Origin: an uncultured Actinomycetes bacterium
GTDB lineage: Bacteria; Actinomycetota; Actinomycetes; S36-B12; UBA5976
Length of the DNA: 16,225 bases
NCBI GenBank assembly: GCA_903951185.1
Contig: CAJBBC010000143.1
Coordinates: 1 to 16,225 of the forward strand
Reading direction: 5' to 3'
The position numbers were made by a program, and so were the translations under genes. Of this stretch, positions 1 through 6,499 are shown piece by piece. The notes under the pieces were generated by a model that saw nothing but the letters and a program-made list of their open reading frames with translations, was not told the origin of the DNA and made no database searches. Each line of letters begins with the position of its first letter. The first letter of the stretch is position 1.

Positions 1-234
1 ATTCGATAAACGAGCCATGGTGCCATCAAGTAAATCGCTTAACCCGGCCAAACTTAACGCTATCCCACCGACTAAAAATGAACCTTGACCAATAAAAACA
101 AAACTAATTAAACAGGCAACGCTGGCACCAAAAATAGTGATCGCATCTGGCGTTATTCCAATTTTTAGCAGAGAGTTTGCAACTGGATCGATACGTTTAG
201 CCCAAAAAGAACGCATTTTTCCATTGTCGAGCAC
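1..234 (-). CDS. pgsA: CDP-alcohol phosphatidyltransferase, probable phosphatidylinositol-phosphate synthase (5' part only)
   Basis: The first 78 residues are visible and the gene runs off the left edge. It would join a CDP-diacylglycerol lipid to an alcohol in the cytoplasmic membrane; in Actinobacteria the enzyme at this locus makes phosphatidylinositol phosphate, the base of the mannosides. Residues 67-75 read DLLDGTMAR, the start of the family signature D-x2-DG-x2-AR, preceded by a hydrophobic segment at about 31-65. The segment KIGITPDAITI (24-34) is typical of the actinobacterial N-terminus. I chose the GTG at 234 because GAGG lies five bases upstream and the length fits homologues; the ATG at 216 is the alternative, with a poor ribosome site. 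The choice of inositol phosphate over glycerol phosphate as substrate rests on the thrS-HIT-pgsA gene order and is inference. Confidence 0.85.
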   Translation of the reverse strand, partial: MLDNGKMRSFWAKRIDPVANSLLKIGITPDAITIFGASVACLISFVFIGQGSFLVGGIALSLAGLSDLLDGTMARLSN

Positions 235-269
235 GAGATCCTCAATTTCTAAACTACGATTTACTAATA

Positions 270-1253
270 ATGATGTTATCGATAGATACCCAAACTGCAG
301 AGTCGCTCCCAAAAGTTGTGGGTGTTATCGGGTCCCCAGCGCAAGTTTTTGAGCAATTACAACAACTGGTGCCGATTAACCTTGAATTACTAAACATTGC
401 TGAGCATTTAATTGAAACCGATGTAATCCTCACTTGCGATGGCTTAATTGGAGTTATCGATGGCAACATTGGGCTCGCTCCGAATCTCATCACTTGTTGG
501 CAGCAAGCCGCTGATTACGACATACCTCGCACCGTGCTGGCCGTTAACACTGTGAATGGTCGAGCAGATTTTGATGAAGCTATTGCCCTGAGCGAACTAG
601 TACTTTGTGAAGACATCACTATGCGGTATTACCCGATTGAAAATGACGAGCAGACAAAGTATGTGGGAGTCCTAGATGTTCTGCGCAATGAAATTTTGCA
701 ACCGGGGCAACCGCCCGTTCCAGCAGATGATGAGCATCGTACTTTGACAATTGGTGAACATGAAGAACTCGTAGAACTCTTAGTGCATGCTGATGTTTCT
801 GACGCGGCGATTGATGAATCGATAGATAACAGTTCAATTTTTTTGAAGCACACTTCTGGCTTGCCGATTAGTTTGCCTCGACTGCAAGACATTTGGTCTG
901 AAGCGCAATTAGTAACGGTCTATCCATTTGATAACCAAGTTTCTAACCAAATCATAAGTAAATGGTTATCAGGTATTAAGCCAACGTGGTTACCAACCGT
1001 TACTGATGGTGATGAGACACGTTCAGTAGCACACATTACTGAACCAGTTGGAATCGGTGTAGTAAACGGTATAGCTCGGCTCTGGAATTACAGTTCCGCA
1101 ACCGATTTAGAAATTTCATCGAAGAATAACGAACAAGTTCAAATTGGAAGCCAAGCTACTAGTAAATTCGTTTTATTTGATAGTCGCATTCAAGTCGAGG
1201 ATACGATTAGGCCGATTAACACAAGCTATTTAGTGACCAGCCCACGCATCTGA
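270..1253 (+). CDS. EF-G-like protein with a degenerate GTPase domain (domains I-II only)
   Basis: A 327-residue protein with no obvious named family. Residues 36-130 line up by eye with the EF-G G domain: INLELLNIAEH stands where EF-G has its DTPGH strand, then DG (57-58), WQQAADYDIPR (77-87), and NTVNGRADFD (93-102) where NKxD is expected. The P-loop is absent (GVIGSPAQ at 18-25), switch I is deleted, G3 reads NIAEH and G4 reads NTVN, so GTP binding is very unlikely. Residues about 165-185 resemble the EELVE...D segment of EF-G. Residues about 250-320 (EPVGIG...ARLWNY...EDTIRP) resemble the domain II barrel. Domains III-V are missing. RADFD recalls the actinobacterial EF-G paralogue FusA2 (Rv0120c type). 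The reading frame is intact. There is no Shine-Dalgarno; TACGAT at 255-260 is a weak -10 close to the ATG. Its last 24 bases overlap the end of the HIT gene. Function unknown. Confidence 0.78.
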   Translation: MMLSIDTQTAESLPKVVGVIGSPAQVFEQLQQLVPINLELLNIAEHLIETDVILTCDGLIGVIDGNIGLAPNLITCWQQAADYDIPRTVLAVNTVNGRADFDEAIALSELVLCEDITMRYYPIENDEQTKYVGVLDVLRNEILQPGQPPVPADDEHRTLTIGEHEELVELLVHADVSDAAIDESIDNSSIFLKHTSGLPISLPRLQDIWSEAQLVTVYPFDNQVSNQIISKWLSGIKPTWLPTVTDGDETRSVAHITEPVGIGVVNGIARLWNYSSATDLEISSKNNEQVQIGSQATSKFVLFDSRIQVEDTIRPINTSYLVTSPRI

Positions 1254-1748
1254 AATTTTGATTCGAGTATCTTCTATCAATTCAGACATCACTTTTGTTT
1301 GACCGATGATTGGCATGAAATTAATGTCGTTAGCCCAGCGTGGTACTACGTGTTGATGGATGTGTCCCGCCACACCTGCACCCGCAATGTCACCCTGATT
1401 TAATCCGATATTAAAACCTCTCGCACCCACAGTTTGCCGAAGGATTTCTACTGCTCGTTTTGTTAACGCAGACATTTCGTCGCGCTCAGGATCAGTTATT
1501 TCGTCATACCAAGCAATGTGTCGATAAGTACAGACTAATAAGTGGCCCGTGTTATACGGATATTTATTCATCACTACATAGCAGTCTGAACCCCGGAATA
1601 CGATAAGTCCGTCTTCATCACTTAACTGTGTAGCTAGACAAAAAGGGCAAGAATTTTCATCAAACTGGCCTGCTTCATCAAGTATGTAACTACGGCGATG
1701 CGGGGCCCACAATCTAGACCAAATATCTTTGCCCGAACTCTTTGTCAC
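1230..1748 (-). CDS. HIT-family nucleotide hydrolase/phosphorylase (Ap4A phosphorylase-like)
   Basis: This 172-residue protein carries the histidine triad GHIHQHVVPRW, with His129, His131 and His133; the middle histidine is the usual nucleophile. Residues 57-70 (YVVMNKYPYNTGHL) are the HIT nucleotide-binding core, and CPFC at 34-37 may bind zinc. The length and sequence fit the actinobacterial group of Rv2613c, which is described as a diadenosine tetraphosphate phosphorylase. It starts with GTG at 1748 and its first bases overlap the thrS stop as GTGA, so translation is probably coupled. Association with thrS makes sense because aminoacyl-tRNA synthetases produce Ap4A as a side product. Its 3' end overlaps the convergent EF-G-like gene by 24 bases. 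The exact substrate is not certain. Confidence 0.92.
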   Translation of the reverse strand: MTKSSGKDIWSRLWAPHRRSYILDEAGQFDENSCPFCLATQLSDEDGLIVFRGSDCYVVMNKYPYNTGHLLVCTYRHIAWYDEITDPERDEMSALTKRAVEILRQTVGARGFNIGLNQGDIAGAGVAGHIHQHVVPRWANDINFMPIIGQTKVMSELIEDTRIKISDAWAGH

Positions 1749-3751
1749 AGCTGTTTGCGCGCTTTAACAATTTCAGCAATTCGAGAGATTGCTACTGGTA
1801 CTGAAATTCCATTTTCCTGAGTTCCATCGCGGAATCTAAAAGAAACTGCATTCGCTGCAACATCCTCGTCGCCGGCAATCAACATGAACGGTATCTTCTG
1901 TGATGCAGCTGTTCTAATTTTCTTTTGCATCCGCTCATCAGAAACATCGACTTCAACTCTGATTCCAGCCGCGCGTAGCTGACGTGCGACTTTTTGTAAG
2001 TACTCGTTATGCGAACTTGCGATCGGAATGCCAACTACTTGCACTGGCGCGAGCCATGGCGGAAACGCACCAGAATAATGCTCAAGCAAGACACCAAAGA
2101 AACGCTCAATTGAGCCAAAGAGAGCACGGTGGATCATTATTGGCTGCTGACGCTCGCCATCGGATGATTGGTATTCAAGATCAAAACGTTGAGGCAACTG
2201 GAAGTCAACCTGGATCGTTGACATTTGCCAAGTCCGACCAATCGCATCTCTAGCTTGTACTGAGATTTTCGGTCCATAAAAAGCTGCGCCGCCAGGATCG
2301 GGAATTAATTCAAGTCCGGATGCACCAGCAGCCTCGGCTAATGCTGCAGTTGCTTCATCCCATTCGCTATCTGTACCAATAGATTTTTCAGGATTTCTTG
2401 TGGACAATTCCAAGTAAAAATCATCTAAACCATAATCACGAAGTAAATCTAAAACGAAAGTTAATAAGTTTTTTAACTCACCTTGCATCTGATCGCGAGT
2501 GCAGTAAATGTGGGCATCGTCCTGAGTCATTCCTCGAACTCGAGTTAATCCGTGAATTACCCCTGAGCGTTCGTATCGATAAACCGATCCGAATTCAAAT
2601 AGTCGCAAAGGTAGTTCGCGATAGCTTCTACCTCGAGATTTATATATCAAATTGTGGAACGGGCAGTTCATCGGCTTCAGGTAATAATCCTGACCCTGTC
2701 TTTTTACGGTGCCATCTTCGTGATATTCCTCATCCAAGTGCATGGCTGGGAACATACCTTCTTTGTACCAATCTAAATGGCCAGAAGTTTCAAAAAGTGT
2801 TGACTTAGTTATGTGCGGTGTATAAACGAATTCGTATCCTGCTTCTTCATGTCGAATTCTGGAATAATCTTCCATCTGGCGCCGGACTATTCCGCCTTTT
2901 GGATGGAATACAGCCAGTCCACTACCTATCTCATCTGGAAAACTAAATAAATCTAACTCGACACCAAGTTTTCGGTGGTCGCGCTTCTCAGCTTCCACCA
3001 ACATATTTAAGTACTGTTTCAAGTCATCTTTCGTTGGCCAAGCAGTTCCGTAAACCCTTTGCATCGATTCGTTCTTTTGGTCGCCCAACCAATAGGCCGC
3101 AGAAGTTCGCATTAATTTAATTGCTCTTGGATCTATGTAACGAGTATCAGGCACATGAGGCCCGCGACATAAGTCACACCATTTACTATCACCTGATCGT
3201 AAATCAATGTTGTCGTAGATAGTTAGCTCTCCGCCGCCGACTTCCATTACATCTTCAGACATAACTTGTGCATTTTCATCAGTGCCAAGTAGTCGTATTT
3301 TGAAAGGCTCATGGTTAAGTTCTTTTTGCGCACTCTTTCGATCGGTAACCCGCCGGACAAATTTTTGTCCCGAGTTGATCACCGCAACAACTTCTTTTTC
3401 AATGGCAGCTAAATCATCTGGGGTGAAACTCCGAGTGGTTCCGAAATCATAGAAAAAACCGTCTTTAATCGGCGGGCCAATACCCAGCTTCACATCACTA
3501 AATAAATTCTGGGTTGCCTGCGCCACAATGTGCGCCACACTGTGCCTAAGAACCGACAAACCTTCTGGCTCTGAGATCAAAACTGGTAGAACGACATCAC
3601 CGTCTTGAAGTGGATGGCTTAAATCGACCAACACTCCATTTACTTTTGCGACAACTACGAGGCGAGCTTTATCGCCGACTACGTCAAAAGCCGTTGCGCC
3701 AACTTGAATCTCGGTTGAAACCCTTTGGTCTCCAACTAGTACAGCAGGCAC
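1745..3751 (-). CDS. thrS: Threonyl-tRNA synthetase
   Basis: Class II synthetase that charges tRNA-Thr; 668 residues, full length. Domains in order: TGS (about 1-60); editing domain (about 62-230) with HSVAH (His70, His74) and CRGPH (Cys195, His199); catalytic core (about 265-560) with the zinc ligands Cys363 in MNCPFH, His414 in DDAH and His541 in the IHRALFGS motif 3; and the anticodon-binding domain (about 565-668) starting APVQVVGIPIASSH. All editing and zinc residues are present, so both charging and proofreading should work. The GTG start at 3751 is supported by AAGGA six bases upstream and by a normal TGS N-terminus. It lies 40 bases after the PGPGW gene and overlaps the HIT gene by four. 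No T-box leader is possible in such a short gap. Confidence 0.98.
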   Translation of the reverse strand: MPAVLVGDQRVSTEIQVGATAFDVVGDKARLVVVAKVNGVLVDLSHPLQDGDVVLPVLISEPEGLSVLRHSVAHIVAQATQNLFSDVKLGIGPPIKDGFFYDFGTTRSFTPDDLAAIEKEVVAVINSGQKFVRRVTDRKSAQKELNHEPFKIRLLGTDENAQVMSEDVMEVGGGELTIYDNIDLRSGDSKWCDLCRGPHVPDTRYIDPRAIKLMRTSAAYWLGDQKNESMQRVYGTAWPTKDDLKQYLNMLVEAEKRDHRKLGVELDLFSFPDEIGSGLAVFHPKGGIVRRQMEDYSRIRHEEAGYEFVYTPHITKSTLFETSGHLDWYKEGMFPAMHLDEEYHEDGTVKRQGQDYYLKPMNCPFHNLIYKSRGRSYRELPLRLFEFGSVYRYERSGVIHGLTRVRGMTQDDAHIYCTRDQMQGELKNLLTFVLDLLRDYGLDDFYLELSTRNPEKSIGTDSEWDEATAALAEAAGASGLELIPDPGGAAFYGPKISVQARDAIGRTWQMSTIQVDFQLPQRFDLEYQSSDGERQQPIMIHRALFGSIERFFGVLLEHYSGAFPPWLAPVQVVGIPIASSHNEYLQKVARQLRAAGIRVEVDVSDERMQKKIRTAASQKIPFMLIAGDEDVAANAVSFRFRDGTQENGISVPVAISRIAEIVKARKQL

Positions 3752-3770
3752 GCTTATTCCTTAAAGTGAA

Positions 3771-3789
3771 TTGATCCGAATCAAGCCTA
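3771..3789 (-). promoter_or_regulatory. Possible internal promoter and small hairpin before thrS
   Basis: The 40-base gap before thrS holds TAGGCT on the minus strand (3784-3789), a TANNNT-type -10 identical to those at zapE and DUF3000. Transcription would start near 3777 and give a leader of about 25 bases containing the AAGGA ribosome site. A five-pair hairpin (TTGAT, loop TCGG, ATCAA; 3771-3784) overlaps it. No clear -35 is visible. This would let thrS-HIT be expressed apart from pabBC. Confidence 0.3.
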
Positions 3790-3791
3790 TC

Positions 3792-4226
3792 TCAAAGGCT
3801 AAATATGGCCGAGCTTAAATCACGGACACCGTTCATAGTCAAACCCCATTCATCCCAATATGCATACATTGAAACAACTAGTAAGAATGTCGCAACCAGA
3901 GCTATGTGCATCCGACGTTGCTTGTATTCATCACTCATTAATTTGAGGGTCAAAGATGATGTGAATCGCTTAACTGGATGCAGCATGCGGTTAGCCCAAC
4001 TGTATTCCGAAGCAAGAATAATCAAACCAATAATTATGATCGCCCAGCCCGGTCCAGGGAAGAGTAGAAAGAAAATACCTAAACCTAAAAGCGTCATACC
4101 AATAACAAGGACGATTAACTTCCAAGTTGCATCAAGTGCTCTATTTGTTCGAGCAGCGTCACGTCGTAACCGATATAAGCCACCGATTTTTGATTTAACC
4201 GATTGATTTTGGTTACGTGCTGACAT
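3792..4226 (-). CDS. PGPGW-family small membrane protein
   Basis: A 144-residue membrane protein with the motif PGPGW at residues 57-61, which defines the Pfam 'putative transmembrane protein (PGPGW)' family (TIGR02611-like in Actinobacteria). The N-terminus is basic (about 1-36). Hydrophobic segments lie at about 37-56 and 62-75, forming a hairpin around the motif, with a third at about 107-124. The family's function is unknown. I chose the ATG at 4226, which overlaps the pabC stop as TGATG and suggests coupled translation; a TTG one codon upstream would add a single residue. It sits between pabC and thrS in an apparent operon, but nothing ties it functionally to either. Confidence 0.85.
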   Translation of the reverse strand: MSARNQNQSVKSKIGGLYRLRRDAARTNRALDATWKLIVLVIGMTLLGLGIFFLLFPGPGWAIIIIGLIILASEYSWANRMLHPVKRFTSSLTLKLMSDEYKQRRMHIALVATFLLVVSMYAYWDEWGLTMNGVRDLSSAIFSL

Positions 4227-5104
4227 CAAGGATTCACTTGCTCTTTACTGTTTTTATTAAAAATACTGACTACTTCACTTGTAACGATACCTGTGTTTAA
4301 GGTTTTTTCGGAATTCACTTTGAGATCTGCAGTTAATTGAGCGATTCTCGAAACTGGGTGGACATTTCGTGTTGAAGAAGTGATGAATATTTCATCAGCA
4401 CTGAATAAATCAGATTGAGTTAAATCAACTTCCCTGAGTTCCAAATTAGGGCTTACCCAATCAATTACTAATTGGCGAGTGATCCCCGGTAGTAATCCAT
4501 TTTCGATTCGTGGAGTCAATATTTGTCCAGACTTCACGATAAATAGATTACTTCCAGTGCCTTCAGTTAGCAGACCGTGGGAGTTTAGAAATATCGCTTC
4601 GCTAAAGCCATGCTTTAGTGCCGCATCCAAGGCATAAACATTCTCGGCATACGAAGTGGTTTTAAAGCTCACTAGTGGAGATAGCTCATTTCGAATCCAG
4701 GGAACAACCAGTAACTCTGAACTTTTACCCCATGCTTTTTGTTCCGCAACTGACACAACTAAAGTTTGCTTTTCACTTAACCGATCGGAGCCAAGTGGAC
4801 CTCGACCGCTTGTCACAGTTATCCGCATACGTCCATTTGCAACATGTGAATTAGCTTTGGCGACTTGGTCAATTGCCCTATGTAAAGTTTTTAAGTCTGG
4901 GCTTGCTATTCCAAGACCTTGCGCAGATCTAGCTAATCTCTGTAAATGAAGATCCACTGCAAAAACTGATCCTGATTCGAATCTAAGTGTTTCAAAAACT
5001 CCATCAGCAACTGTAAAGCCGTGATCAAAAACACTAACTGTTGCTTGTTCGGACAACACTAATTCACCGTTAACGTATGAATACGTTTGCTCCACGAAAA
5101 CCAC
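4226..5104 (-). CDS. pabC: Class IV PLP aminotransferase-fold protein, probable aminodeoxychorismate lyase
   Basis: A 292-residue fold-type IV PLP enzyme. The PLP lysine is probably Lys148 in SFKTTSYAENVYA. EGTGSNLFI at 181-189 and GLLPGITR at 203-210 are the other family signatures, with DHGFTVADGVFET at 27-39 near the N-terminus. Aminodeoxychorismate lyase removes pyruvate from 4-amino-4-deoxychorismate to give p-aminobenzoate for folate. The sequence alone does not exclude a branched-chain or D-amino-acid aminotransferase, but the position directly after pabB decides for pabC. The GTG start at 5104 lies one base after the pabB stop, so the two genes are very likely co-translated. Confidence 0.88.
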   Translation of the reverse strand: MVFVEQTYSYVNGELVLSEQATVSVFDHGFTVADGVFETLRFESGSVFAVDLHLQRLARSAQGLGIASPDLKTLHRAIDQVAKANSHVANGRMRITVTSGRGPLGSDRLSEKQTLVVSVAEQKAWGKSSELLVVPWIRNELSPLVSFKTTSYAENVYALDAALKHGFSEAIFLNSHGLLTEGTGSNLFIVKSGQILTPRIENGLLPGITRQLVIDWVSPNLELREVDLTQSDLFSADEIFITSSTRNVHPVSRIAQLTADLKVNSEKTLNTGIVTSEVVSIFNKNSKEQVNP

Positions 5105-5105
5105 T

Positions 5106-6152
5106 CTAACTCTGATCCAAGCTAGCTACCCACAATAAATTACTAGCTTTCAATTGCGTTTCTTGCCACTCGTGTTCTGGCACACTTCCCCACGTAATGC
5201 CTGCACCAGTTCCAAAATTTAACTTTCGCTGTCCTTCAAATGATGATTCCCAGAAAGTTCTTATTCCAACCGCGAGCGTTCCAGTTTTATTCCGAGCATC
5301 CACAAAACCGAAAGCTCCACAATAGATACCACGTTTGGTATTTTCCAATCTATTAATCACTTCCAGAGCACTACTTTTAGGAGCGCCACTTACCGAGCCC
5401 GGCGGGGACATTGCCTGCAATATGCTGTGCCATGAAGTATCAGCAGGAATTGAACCTTGGACATCACTAACTAAATGAACTAAGCCTGGGTGAACTTCTA
5501 AACGAAGTAAATCAGGTACTTCCACTGAACCAAATGTGGCCACTTGAGATAGATCGTTACGAATCAAATCCACGATCATTACATTTTCAGCGCGATCTTT
5601 TTCCAATAATTCATTTTTTGTTTTTGCAGTTCCTTTTATCGGACTTGATTTAATTAAGCCATTCTCGCGCTTCAAAAAAAGTTCGGGAGATGCACTTGTG
5701 ATAGCAATATCTTGAGTAAGTCCACTTTGCGCCATTGGAACATAGAGTGCACTTAAGTACGGAGCTGGATTATGAACCTTAAGTAGTTGCCATAAACCGA
5801 TCGGATCAAATGGTTTATTTATTTGCGCCGACAATACGTAACAAAGATTTGCTTGATAAACCCAGCCACGTGCGATGTCTGCTCTAATTTGCGCGACGGC
5901 GTTTTCATATTGCAGCTTGTCCATCGATGGTTGCCACGAATTAACAGAAATAGTTGGCAATTCTCGTACGCCTACGTCAAACGTTGCTAAGTCTTGAACT
6001 GTTGCGAACTCAAAAGCTAGAAATTCACCTTCGAAAGACTGCGTCACCGCCCACCAACCCATGTGGTCTAAGTCGGTTGGATCAGTTGATACGCGGATTA
6101 AGTCCGTTGCAACCTGTTCGCCAAATATGGCGATTGCTGCGTTGGGATCCAT
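5106..6152 (-). CDS. pabB: Aminodeoxychorismate synthase component I (chorismate-binding enzyme)
   Basis: Converts chorismate plus ammonia to aminodeoxychorismate in the p-aminobenzoate branch of folate synthesis. The chorismate-binding fold covers most of the 348 residues. PIKGT at 171-175 has the lysine that marks PabB; anthranilate synthase has PIAGT there. ENVMIVDLIRNDLS (189-202), PPGSVSGAPK (250-259) and the C-terminal FGTGAGITWGS segment are present. The protein is about 100 residues shorter than usual PabB/TrpE chains and lacks most of the N-terminal subdomain that carries the tryptophan pocket in TrpE. No glutamine amidotransferase (PabA) is adjacent, so the partner must be encoded elsewhere or shared with trpG. 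It is the first gene of the operon running to HIT. Confidence 0.93.
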   Translation of the reverse strand: MDPNAAIAIFGEQVATDLIRVSTDPTDLDHMGWWAVTQSFEGEFLAFEFATVQDLATFDVGVRELPTISVNSWQPSMDKLQYENAVAQIRADIARGWVYQANLCYVLSAQINKPFDPIGLWQLLKVHNPAPYLSALYVPMAQSGLTQDIAITSASPELFLKRENGLIKSSPIKGTAKTKNELLEKDRAENVMIVDLIRNDLSQVATFGSVEVPDLLRLEVHPGLVHLVSDVQGSIPADTSWHSILQAMSPPGSVSGAPKSSALEVINRLENTKRGIYCGAFGFVDARNKTGTLAVGIRTFWESSFEGQRKLNFGTGAGITWGSVPEHEWQETQLKASNLLWVASLDQS

Positions 6153-6164
6153 GTAAACACCCTA
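6150..6164 (-). promoter_or_regulatory. -10 element of a leaderless pabB promoter
   Basis: On the minus strand TAGGGT (6159-6164) is followed by six bases and then the pabB ATG. This spacing puts the transcription start at the A of the start codon. The same AGGGT could act weakly as a ribosome site if transcription started further upstream. No good -35 is visible. Confidence 0.42.
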
Positions 6165-6166
6165 TT

Positions 6167-6196
6167 TTGATTGGTGACCTGCTTTTGGGATAAGGT
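6167..6196 (+). promoter_or_regulatory. Candidate promoter of the tRNA cluster
   Basis: TTGATT (6167-6172) and TAAGGT (6191-6196) are separated by 18 bases, which places a start near 6203, about 26 bases before tRNA-Gly. The -35 lies only two bases from the opposing pabB -10, so the two divergent promoters are back to back. Confidence 0.4.
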
Positions 6197-6204
6197 ATCG
6201 CAGT

Positions 6205-6225
6205 CAGGTGTTACTTATTCACCTG
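6205..6225 (+). repeat. Inverted repeat in the 5' leader of the tRNA precursor
   Basis: CAGGTG and CACCTG form a perfect six-pair stem with a nine-base loop, ending three bases before the 5' end of tRNA-Gly. If transcription starts near 6203 it would fold in the leader that RNase P removes; as DNA it could be an operator for either divergent promoter. Confidence 0.45.
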
Positions 6226-6228
6226 CAT

Positions 6229-6300
6229 GCGGATGTGGCTCAGTGGTAGAGCATCACCTTGCCAAGGTGAGGGTCGCGGGTTCGAATCCCGTCATCCGCT
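6229..6300 (+). tRNA. tRNA-Gly (anticodon GCC)
   Basis: A 72-base cloverleaf. The acceptor arms GCGGATG and CATCCGC pair fully, with T as discriminator. The D arm contains GTGGTAGAGC. The anticodon stem CACCT encloses TTGCCAA, with GCC at 6261-6263. The T arm is CGGGTTCGAATCCCG. CCA is not encoded and must be added after transcription. First gene of a three-tRNA transcript. Confidence 0.97.
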
Positions 6301-6330
6301 CTGAAGAACTCGTTGCCGCGAGTTGTTCAG
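6301..6330 (+). repeat. Hairpin filling the tRNA-Gly/tRNA-Cys spacer
   Basis: The arms 6301-6312 (CTGAAGAACTCG) and 6319-6330 (CGAGTTGTTCAG) form a 12-position stem with 11 Watson-Crick pairs and one G-G mismatch, around a six-base loop TTGCCG. It starts at the base after the tRNA-Gly discriminator and stops one base before tRNA-Cys. It has no T tract and would cut off the downstream tRNAs if it terminated, so a role in processing or folding of the precursor is more likely. Confidence 0.7.
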
Positions 6331-6331
6331 C

Positions 6332-6402
6332 GGTGGAGTGGCCGAGAGGCGAGGCAGTGGCCTGCAAAGCCGCGTACACGGGTTCAAATCCCGTCTCCAC
6401 CT
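6332..6402 (+). tRNA. tRNA-Cys (anticodon GCA)
   Basis: A 71-base cloverleaf. Acceptor arms GGTGGAG and CTCCACC pair fully, with discriminator T as expected for tRNA-Cys. The anticodon GCA is at 6364-6366 within loop CTGCAAA, and the T arm is CGGGTTCAAATCCCG. CCA is not encoded. A 17-base spacer separates it from tRNA-Val. Confidence 0.97.
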
Positions 6403-6419
6403 CAAATGAAGCAGATCTA

Positions 6420-6493
6420 GGTCGATTGGCGCAGTTGGTTAGCGCGCTTCCTTGACATGGAAGAGGTCACAGGTTCGAGTCCTGTATCGACCA
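6420..6493 (+). tRNA. tRNA-Val (anticodon GAC)
   Basis: A 74-base cloverleaf. Acceptor arms GGTCGAT and ATCGACC pair fully, with discriminator A. The D loop contains AGTTGGTTAG. Anticodon GAC is at 6454-6456 between CTTCC and GGAAG, and the T arm is CAGGTTCGAGTCCTG. CCA is not encoded. Its 3' end is six bases from the stop codon of the convergent zapE gene, with no terminator visible. Confidence 0.97.
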
Positions 6494-6499
6494 CAGAAG

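Noticed and set aside
270..1253. Working elongation factor or tetracycline-resistance type ribosomal protection protein
   Set aside because: No P-loop, no NKxD, no DxxG and no domains III-V, so GTP-driven function of that kind is excluded.
2398..2808. 136-codon open frame on the plus strand
   Set aside because: It lies entirely antisense to the thrS catalytic core, and its translation matches no family I recognise.
3752..3791. T-box riboswitch before thrS
   Set aside because: The gap is only 40 bases, far too short for a T-box, and the small hairpin lacks the T-box consensus.
3805..4206. 133-codon open frame on the plus strand
   Set aside because: Antisense to the PGPGW membrane protein gene, which has a family motif and operon context; the frame is a shadow.
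4226..5104. Branched-chain or D-amino-acid aminotransferase
   Set aside because: The fold is shared, but the gene starts one base after pabB, which fits aminodeoxychorismate lyase best.
5106..6152. Anthranilate synthase TrpE or isochorismate synthase
   Set aside because: PIKGT instead of PIAGT and the adjoining aminodeoxychorismate lyase gene favour PabB.
6301..6330. Intrinsic terminator after tRNA-Gly
   Set aside because: The stem is strong but no T tract follows, and tRNA-Cys begins one base later; termination here would silence two essential tRNAs.
6171..6455. 94-codon open frame across the tRNA cluster
   Set aside because: It runs through tRNA-Gly, tRNA-Cys and part of tRNA-Val; the cloverleaves fully explain this sequence.
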